From contig JBAQZJ010000149.1 in assembly GCA_049790855.1 (NCBI GenBank), forward strand, positions 1-11,509: a stretch of DNA of 11,509 nt, given 5' to 3'. The DNA comes from JACCRE01 sp049790855 (GTDB lineage: Bacteria; Planctomycetota; Planctomycetia; Planctomycetales; Planctomycetaceae). The translations under genes and the position numbers were made by a program. The notes beneath the pieces were generated by a model. It was given only the letters and a program-made list of their open reading frames with translations, had not been told where the DNA came from and did not search any database. How positions within the stretch are numbered: position 1 is the first letter of the stretch; each line of letters starts with the position of its first letter. This document shows positions 6,667 through 11,509 of this stretch, piece after piece.

Positions 6667-6900
6667 ATGCTGATGAACCCGTGGCTCGGCCTGTTGCAGT
6701 CTTGCGAAGATTTCGCCGATCGGTCTCGACCGGATCGGCCGACTTCGCGGCGCGATCCCTGGCGACACTCGCAAACCGCCTATCGCAGCAACCCGTTCGT
6801 GCCGCCGGACCGCGTCCGCATGAGCAGGACCAGTCGGTCGCGACCTTCAGAGTTCCGCTGGCTCGTCCGGCAACGGCAGTTGTCACTCGCACGACCTTGA
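6667..6900 (+). CDS. Possible small protein, 77 aa, unknown
   Basis: The ATG at 6667 is preceded by AGGAGA (6651-6656, spacing 10 nt), one of the better ribosome-binding sites in the window. The product begins MLMNPWLGLLQSCEDFADRS and continues as an Arg/Ser-rich, probably disordered tail. There is no signal peptide, membrane helix or known motif. Overlapping frames exist (for example 6681-6923, same strand), so the coding call rests on the Shine-Dalgarno and reasonable codon third positions at the start only. It ends 6 nt before the MITE-like element. A hairpin (6629-6651) lies directly upstream of, and just touches, the ribosome-binding site. Confidence 0.35.
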   Translation: MLMNPWLGLLQSCEDFADRSRPDRPTSRRDPWRHSQTAYRSNPFVPPDRVRMSRTSRSRPSEFRWLVRQRQLSLARP

Positions 6901-6906
6901 GCCGGC

Positions 6907-7146
6907 GTCTTAGGACGTCCTGACAAAACTCCCCTCTCCACTGGGGAGAGGGGCCGGAGGTGAGGGGAGCCGTTTGACTTGCGTCGTGAAAGTTGATTGG
7001 CGTTCTACCACGACGGAGGGTTGCAAAGCACAGGCGAAACCGCAGGACATCCCCTCACCCCTGACCCCCCTCCTCCAAGGAGAGGGGGACCGGTGACGCA
7101 ACCGGTTTCGACATGCGTTGACGTTTTGTCCGGACGCTCTTAGGAC
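6907..7146. mobile_element. MITE-like element, about 240 bp, with imperfect terminal inverted repeats
   Basis: The left end 6907-6929 (GTCTTAGGACGTCCTG then ACAAAAC) and the reverse complement of the right end 7123-7146 (GTCCTAAGAGCGTCCG then GACAAAAC) match at 20 positions with three mismatches and a one-base gap. Inside each end is a further inverted C/G-rich segment: 6931-6967 contains the hairpin CCCCTCTCC/GGAGAGGGG followed by GAGGTGAGGGGA, and 7050-7089 contains its inverse TCCCCTCACCCC and a second, weaker hairpin around TCCAAGGA. The internal sequence (6972-7049) shows no transposase or recognisable gene; frames across it are low-complexity. No clear target-site duplication is seen. 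A non-autonomous element is the best explanation; a paired regulatory structure is the alternative. Confidence 0.55.
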
Positions 7147-7325
7147 AAAGGCAAAGCCATTCGCAGACACGGCACATGCACCGTCGGTGCCTGGCCGACC
7201 GCAGTCGAGTCGCCTACCCAATGCGACCCGGCCCGTGAAAGCGAGCGCCCCAGTCTGCGTGACGATCGTCCTTGGCAGCGTTACCCTCGTACAGAGTGTT
7301 GCACTGCTGGAGATCGATTCCTGTC

Positions 7326-10300
7326 ATGTTTGCGAGGGCTGTTGTGCCATCTCTCCCGTTGCGGTTCGTTTCGCGGGCCATCCCCGCCGTCGTCGTCGCT
7401 CTTTTTGCGATCACGCCACTTTCGGCCGGCGAGCCGGCAGTTCCCGCCGCCGATGCGAAGCAGGCGTCACCTGTTGAAAAACCGGCCGATAAGCCCGTCG
7501 ATCTTCCGCGGAAGATCGTCCTGATCGCCGGCGCGCTGGATGAGCAGCACGGTCCTGGCACGCACGAGTACGATGCGACCGTCGAGACGATTCAGAAAGC
7601 GATCGCCGGGTCGAACGTCGCCGACAAGGTCGAGGTCGTCGTCGTGAAGGGCGGATGGCCGCAGGATCCGCAGATGCTCGACGACGCCGATACGATCCTG
7701 CTCGTCTCCTCGGGGGCCGACCGCAACGAGGCCGACCATCCGTTTCTCGTCGGCGATCGGCTGCAGGTTCTCGAAAAGCAGATGGATCGCGGCTGCGGCC
7801 TGATGATGCTGCATTGGTCGGTGTTCGTGCCCGTCAAGTACGAAGAGCAGTTCACCCGCTGGATCGGCGGCTTCTTCGACTACGAGCGCGGAGACGACCC
7901 CCGCGGCTGGCACAGCGCGATCACGTTCGCCAGCGCGAAGATTGCCCCGAACGAAAAACACCCGATCTCGAAGGGGGTCTCGGCGTTCGAGCATCGCGAC
8001 GAGTATTACTACCGCATCCGCTTCGCCGAGGATGACACGCGGGTCACGCCGATCGTCACCGTCACGCTGCCCGAGGTCGAGCGGCCGCAAGTCGTCGCCT
8101 GGGCGGTCGAGCGGAAGGACGGCGGTCGCGGCTTCGCCTTCACCGGCGGGCACTTCCAGAAGAGCTGGGAGAACGACGACTACCGCACGCTGATGCTCAA
8201 CGCGCTCTGCTGGACGGCGAAGGTGCCGATTCCCGCCGGCGGCATCCATCAGGAGCTGACGTTCGACGACCAGTGGACGCCGAAGCCGCATCTCGGCAAA
8301 GAGGATTTGCCGAAGGAGAAGGAGGAGGACTGGGTCGACGGCCGCATTCGCGAGAGCGACGTCGGGCCGTTCTACACGACCTCGATCGTCGCCCCCGACT
8401 TCGACAATCTCGACGCCGCGCCGACAGCTCCGAAAGATGACCGCAAGCTGCCGACCAGCGAGAACATGGTCGTCAAGGCGATCGCGATCAAGGTCGGCGG
8501 CACGGACGGCGTTCCGCCCGCCGCGGTGCTGTTCGACAAGGAACGCATGACGCTTCGCTGCGGCTGGACGGGCAAGTTCCTCAACTTCAGCGACCGGCGG
8601 TTCGGGTTGCTGGAAAAGCCGACGATCGCGGGCGATACCTCGTTCACCACCGTCAGCAACGCCTGGGCGACGGGAACCGATCAGATGCCCGCGCAGGTCT
8701 CACCCGCCTCGCTTGAATGGCACGGTTGGCACCGTCACGGCAACAACCTCGTGCTCGAGTATGCCGTCGAAGACCGCAGTCTCCGCGAAGTGAACGGCGC
8801 CGAGGGGAACGATCAGCACGTCGCTTTCTCGCGCACGATCGAACTGGGTCCGGGCAGGACGCCGTTGACGGTGACGCTCGCCCGCCTTCCGGGAGCGAAA
8901 CCGCAGGCGAGTAACGGTTTCAAACCGGCGATCGCGGCGATCTCGACCGGTGACGAAGCCGCGTTTGCAACGACTGTCGGACCGACCGACGCCGCCGTGA
9001 CGGCCCACGGCGATCGACTTGTGCTGACGTTCCCTGCGAGCGACGAGCCGCTTCGCGTAAAGATCCTGCTGGGCGCCGGCGCTCCCGGCGATCTCGACGG
9101 TTTCACCCGGGTGATGTCCGCCTCGCCGCCGCCGGCCGATCTCGATTCGCTGACGGCAGCCGGCTCGCGGCAATGGGGCGAACCGCTGGTCACGCAGGGC
9201 GAACTCGGAAAACCGACGAAAGGCTCGCCCTTCGCCGTCGATACGATCACGATTCCGTACGACAACCCGTTCAAGGCGCTCTTCTACTGCGGTGGCTTCG
9301 ATTTCGCTCCCGACGGCGCCTGCTATCTCGCCACGATTCACGGCGACGTCTGGAAGGTGACGGGCATCGACGACGACCTCGACGAGATCACGTGGCAACG
9401 CTTTGCGACGGGGTTGTACGAGCCGCTTGGCGTCAAGCTTCGCGACGGCGAAATCTACGTCCTCGGCCGCGATCAGATCACGAAACTCCACGACGAAAAT
9501 GGCGACGGCGAGGCCGACTTCTACGAGTGCTTCAACGATGACCTGACCGACTCCGGCCAGGCCCACGCCTACGCGATGTGCCTCGAGACCGACGCGGAGG
9601 GCAACTTCTACTTCATCAAGAGCGGCGCCCCCGGCACGCCGCATGGAGGAACGCTTTGCAAGGTCGCCGCCGACGGCTCGAAACTGGAGGTCTACGCGAC
9701 CGGTTATCGCCACGCAAACGGTTTGGGCATCGGCCCCGACGGCACGATCACCAGTGCCGACAACGAGGGTAACTGGACGCCGGTGACGCGGGTGGACATC
9801 GTCGAGCGAGGCGAGTTTCTCGGCCATGTGCCGACCGCGCATCTCGACGTCGAACCGACCGAGCCCGGTCAGCCGCTGTGCTGGCTACCGCGGGTCGTCG
9901 ATAACAGCGCCGGTGGTCAGGTCTGGGTTCCGAAAGGAAGCTGGGGACCGCTCGCCGACGAACTGCTGCATCTGTCGTTCGGCCAGTGTACGGCGAACCT
10001 CATTCTGAAGGAGCAGGTGGACGGCGTCTGGCAGGGCGGCGCGGTGAAGCTGCCGCTGCCGGAGTTCCTCTCCGGCGTCTGCCGGGGTCGGTTCCGCACG
10101 ACCGGCGAGGACGCCGACGGCCATCTTTACGTCTGTGGCACCGACGGCTGGTCGACGTCCGCCGTCCGCGACGGCAACCTGCAACGGGTGCGTTACGTCG
10201 GCGGACCGTTGCTGATTCCGACCGGATTGAACGTCCGAAAGAACGGCATTCGTCTGTCGTTCGCCGAGCCGCTCGACCGCGAACTGGCCTCGAACCCGGA

Positions 10301-10571
10301 GCGGTACGCCGTCAACGTCTGGACCTATCAATGGACGAAGGACTACGGTTCGGAAGACTACTCGACCGCCGATCCGACGAAGAAAGGTCGCGACAAGTTG
10401 AAGGTGACGGGGGCGACGGTCTCGGAAGACGGCCGCAGCGTGTTCCTGACCATCGAAGGATTGAAGCCGGTGATGCAACTGCGCGTGCAGGCGGGGCTGC
10501 GGACGGCCGAGGGAGCGGAATTGCCGGTGAACTATTACGGGACGGTACACCGGCTGGAATCCGGCAAATAG
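7326..10571 (+). CDS. Secreted ThuA-like domain / PVC-type dehydrogenase beta-propeller fusion, 1081 aa
   Basis: Large exported multidomain protein typical of planctomycetes. Residues 1-34 form a signal peptide (VVVALFAITPLSA/GEP). Residues about 62-298 are ThuA-like (class I amidotransferase fold): KIVLIAGALDEQHGPGTHEY, then GCGLMMLHWSVFVP (the GGGLxxxH-type motif, His163), and TGGHFQKSWENDDYRTLMLN near its end. Residues about 330-640 look like the planctomycete DUF6797-type region; this name is from memory. Residues about 645-960 form a six-bladed-propeller-like region of the glucose/sorbosone-dehydrogenase or PVC membrane-bound dehydrogenase type, with YRHANGLGIGPDGTITSADN and a calcium-loop-like DENGDGEADF at 723-732. 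A beta-sandwich-like tail follows (about 965-1075). There is no CxxCH haem motif, so the cytochrome c domain often found in relatives is absent. The likely role is oxidation or binding of a sugar-like compound in the periplasm; substrate unknown. The ATG at 7326 was preferred to an upstream TTG because it leads directly into the signal peptide. Confidence 0.88.
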   Translation: MFARAVVPSLPLRFVSRAIPAVVVALFAITPLSAGEPAVPAADAKQASPVEKPADKPVDLPRKIVLIAGALDEQHGPGTHEYDATVETIQKAIAGSNVADKVEVVVVKGGWPQDPQMLDDADTILLVSSGADRNEADHPFLVGDRLQVLEKQMDRGCGLMMLHWSVFVPVKYEEQFTRWIGGFFDYERGDDPRGWHSAITFASAKIAPNEKHPISKGVSAFEHRDEYYYRIRFAEDDTRVTPIVTVTLPEVERPQVVAWAVERKDGGRGFAFTGGHFQKSWENDDYRTLMLNALCWTAKVPIPAGGIHQELTFDDQWTPKPHLGKEDLPKEKEEDWVDGRIRESDVGPFYTTSIVAPDFDNLDAAPTAPKDDRKLPTSENMVVKAIAIKVGGTDGVPPAAVLFDKERMTLRCGWTGKFLNFSDRRFGLLEKPTIAGDTSFTTVSNAWATGTDQMPAQVSPASLEWHGWHRHGNNLVLEYAVEDRSLREVNGAEGNDQHVAFSRTIELGPGRTPLTVTLARLPGAKPQASNGFKPAIAAISTGDEAAFATTVGPTDAAVTAHGDRLVLTFPASDEPLRVKILLGAGAPGDLDGFTRVMSASPPPADLDSLTAAGSRQWGEPLVTQGELGKPTKGSPFAVDTITIPYDNPFKALFYCGGFDFAPDGACYLATIHGDVWKVTGIDDDLDEITWQRFATGLYEPLGVKLRDGEIYVLGRDQITKLHDENGDGEADFYECFNDDLTDSGQAHAYAMCLETDAEGNFYFIKSGAPGTPHGGTLCKVAADGSKLEVYATGYRHANGLGIGPDGTITSADNEGNWTPVTRVDIVERGEFLGHVPTAHLDVEPTEPGQPLCWLPRVVDNSAGGQVWVPKGSWGPLADELLHLSFGQCTANLILKEQVDGVWQGGAVKLPLPEFLSGVCRGRFRTTGEDADGHLYVCGTDGWSTSAVRDGNLQRVRYVGGPLLIPTGLNVRKNGIRLSFAEPLDRELASNPERYAVNVWTYQWTKDYGSEDYSTADPTKKGRDKLKVTGATVSEDGRSVFLTIEGLKPVMQLRVQAGLRTAEGAELPVNYYGTVHRLESGK

Positions 10572-10632
10572 TGTTGGAGCGATTCTGGCATCATGAACCG
10601 AGTCCGTTGCGACACCTGCCCGCACTCCATAA

Positions 10633-11214
10633 ATGAAACGCCTCTGCGTCTACTGCGGCTCGCGAATCGGCAGCAGTAACGAGTATCGCTCGGCTGCCGA
10701 AGCGTTCGGCCGAGAACTTGCCGAGCGCAAGATCGAGCTCGTCTACGGCGGCGGCAGCGTCGGGATGATGGGGGTGATCGCCGATGCCGTGTTGAATGCC
10801 GGCGGGCACGTCGTCGGCGTGATCCCCGAGTTGCTGGCCGTCAAAGAACTGATGCACCCCGGCGTGCCCGACATGCGGCTCGTTCCCGACATGCATGCCC
10901 GCAAGGCGCTGATGGCCGAACTGTCCGACGGCTTCGTCGCCCTGCCGGGCGGGTTCGGCACGTTCGAGGAACTGTTCGAGACGGTCACCTGGGGGCAGCT
11001 CGGCATTCACGCCAAGCCGATCGGGTTGCTCAACACGACGGGCTACTTCGACGACCTGTTGCGTTTCCTCGATCGCAGCTTCGACGACGGGTTCATCAAG
11101 CCGATGTATCGCGGCCTGTACCACGTCGCCGATTCGCCTGCCGAACTGCTCGACCGGCTGGAAGGTCATCGCCCGCCTGCCGTCGAACGCTGGCTGCCGC
11201 AGGACAAGGTGTGA
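10633..11214 (+). CDS. LOG family protein (nucleoside 5'-monophosphate phosphoribohydrolase), 193 aa
   Basis: Member of the LOG/TIGR00730 family, which hydrolyses the N-glycosidic bond of nucleoside 5'-monophosphates (cytokinin riboside monophosphate in plants, AMP-like substrates in many bacteria), releasing the free base and ribose 5-phosphate. The Rossmann-type fold starts MKRLCVYCGSRIGSS. The family signatures are complete: VYGGGSVGMMG at 37-47, MHARKALM at 87-94 with catalytic Arg90, and PGGFGTFEE at 105-113 with catalytic Glu113. Length is normal for the family. It was formerly annotated as lysine decarboxylase, which is wrong for this family. The ATG at 10633 lies 61 nt after the fusion gene on the same strand, and no clear Shine-Dalgarno sequence is visible. 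Cotranscription with the upstream gene is possible but the functional link is not obvious. It is probably cytoplasmic. Confidence 0.94.
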   Translation: MKRLCVYCGSRIGSSNEYRSAAEAFGRELAERKIELVYGGGSVGMMGVIADAVLNAGGHVVGVIPELLAVKELMHPGVPDMRLVPDMHARKALMAELSDGFVALPGGFGTFEELFETVTWGQLGIHAKPIGLLNTTGYFDDLLRFLDRSFDDGFIKPMYRGLYHVADSPAELLDRLEGHRPPAVERWLPQDKV

Positions 11215-11234
11215 GGAACGAATCGGCCGGCTGT

Positions 11235-11248
11235 AGGTCTTCCGACCT
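11235..11248. repeat. Short palindrome AGGTC-TTCC-GACCT
   Basis: Perfect 5-bp arms with a TTCC loop. It shares the AGGTC(T)(t/c)CCGACCT design with the palindrome at 11479-11496, 244 nt away, so both probably belong to one short repeat family. It lies 20 nt after the LOG gene stop and could act in its termination, though no T-tract follows. Confidence 0.55.
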
Positions 11249-11315
11249 CTTGCGAGGGGGAGATCGGGAGAAGGGGAGAGGGGTGACGAGCGCCTGATGG
11301 GCCAAAGGTGAGAAA

Positions 11316-11384
11316 TTCACCGCTGAGGTCGCAGAGGTCGCGGAGAAATTGCTTCTCTGCGATCTCTGCGTCCTCAGCGGTGAA
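11316..11384. repeat. Long palindromic repeat, 32-bp arms with 5-nt loop
   Basis: The left arm 11316-11347 begins TTCACCGCTGAGGTCGCAG and the right arm 11353-11384 is its near-complete inverse (ends CAGCGGTGAA), with the loop ATTGC. The 32 positions contain one T-T mismatch and two G-T pairs, so an RNA copy would be paired at 31 of 32 positions. The arm shows 9-nt periodicity (GAGGTCGCA/GAGGTCGCG). The sequence differs from the palindrome at 2981-3063 but has the same design. It could be a dispersed extragenic palindrome or a strong hairpin downstream of the LOG gene. Confidence 0.88.
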
Positions 11385-11406
11385 ATCTTCTTCCTTGAGA
11401 GCGTAG

Positions 11407-11423
11407 GGCCGGCTGTGCCGGCC
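11407..11423. repeat. GC-rich hairpin GGCCGGC-TGT-GCCGGCC
   Basis: Perfect 7-bp arms and a 3-nt loop, 22 nt after the long palindrome. It may be an independent short palindromic repeat. No adjacent T-run, so a terminator role is not supported. Confidence 0.55.
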
Positions 11424-11478
11424 GGAATGAGCGTTTGAGCGCCTCGAAAGATTCGTCCCCGAATTACTCGTGCTGTGG

Positions 11479-11496
11479 CGAGGTCTCCCGACCTCG
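11479..11496. repeat. Short palindrome CGAGGTC-TCCC-GACCTCG
   Basis: Perfect 7-bp arms with a TCCC loop, close to the right edge of the window. It is related to the copy at 11235-11248 in both arm and loop sequence. Confidence 0.6.
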
Positions 11497-11509
11497 TCAC
11501 TCTTCCGAC

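Larger units (their letters stand above)
6386..7325. other. 940-bp intergenic region, mostly non-coding
   Basis: Lies between the minus-strand exported-protein gene and the plus-strand ThuA/propeller gene. It holds a small hairpin TGTGAG/CTCACA at 6629-6651, a weak 77-codon ORF at 6667-6900, the MITE-like element 6907-7146, and a short hairpin GCACC-GTC-GGTGC at 7178-7190. I see nothing identifiable in 6386-6628 or 7191-7325, although promoters for both flanking genes must lie here. Confidence 0.55.
11215..11509. other. Repeat-rich 3' flank without a gene
   Basis: No credible coding frame. It holds, in order, the short palindrome 11235-11248, a G-rich purine stretch 11255-11283 similar to the tract at 6020-6071, the long palindrome 11316-11384, a GGCCGGC/GCCGGCC hairpin 11407-11423, and a second GAGGTC/GACCTC palindrome at 11479-11496. 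The region is therefore almost entirely short repeated or palindromic DNA. Confidence 0.7.

Noticed and set aside
6910..7221. Minus-strand 103-codon open frame across the MITE-like element
   Set aside because: The peptide is low-complexity sequence produced by the repeat arms (for example PSPPAPLPSGEGS), and no gene-like start signal is visible.
1..11509. CRISPR array, tRNA, rRNA, or phage/defence genes
   Set aside because: No regularly spaced direct repeats, no tRNA cloverleaf or rRNA-like sequence, and no integrase, transposase, nuclease or restriction-type protein were recognised on either strand.

Overview
The window is a GC-rich bacterial chromosome segment (roughly 60-65% G+C by eye) that most resembles a planctomycete. 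The best pointers are a 1081-aa secreted protein joining a ThuA-like domain to a PVC-type dehydrogenase beta-propeller, a FabI of the planctomycete-like sequence type, secreted proteins with R-rich signal peptides, and intergenic DNA full of short palindromic repeats. No rRNA, tRNA, CRISPR array, integrase or transposase gene is visible. The lineage is inferred from protein style, not from a marker gene.

Layout. Positions 1-170 hold a tight series of small perfect hairpins. Positions 171-2783 carry four minus-strand genes in the order fabI (enoyl-ACP reductase), a small three-helix membrane protein, a secreted five-bladed propeller protein of the GH43/GH32 type, and a Nudix hydrolase. Gaps are about 58, 54 and -4 nt, so they may form one operon; the last two are joined by a GTGA stop/start overlap. 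The 332-bp gap 2784-3115 separates fabI from a divergent plus-strand cardiolipin synthase (3116-4567) and contains a 29-bp-stem palindrome. The synthase converges on a minus-strand gene of unknown function (4631-5320) with a bidirectional-terminator-like hairpin between them. Next comes a minus-strand exported protein with an outer-membrane-like C-terminal half (5414-6385), whose linker is encoded by a G-quadruplex-like tract.

Positions 6386-7325 are 940 bp of mostly non-coding DNA. They hold one weak 77-codon ORF and a roughly 240-bp MITE-like element (6907-7146) with 23/24-bp terminal inverted repeats. Plus-strand genes then follow: the ThuA/propeller fusion (7326-10571) and a LOG-family nucleoside monophosphate phosphoribohydrolase (10633-11214). 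The last 295 bp contain a second long palindrome (32-bp arms, 5-nt loop) and several short ones.

Functionally, fabI and cardiolipin synthase are both membrane-lipid genes read from one divergent region, which allows but does not prove shared regulation. The GH43-like protein and the ThuA/propeller protein fit a carbohydrate-oriented periplasm. I see no convincing new defence or biosynthetic system. The least ordinary content is the repeat landscape: at least three palindrome families, one of which may also have entered a coding sequence.
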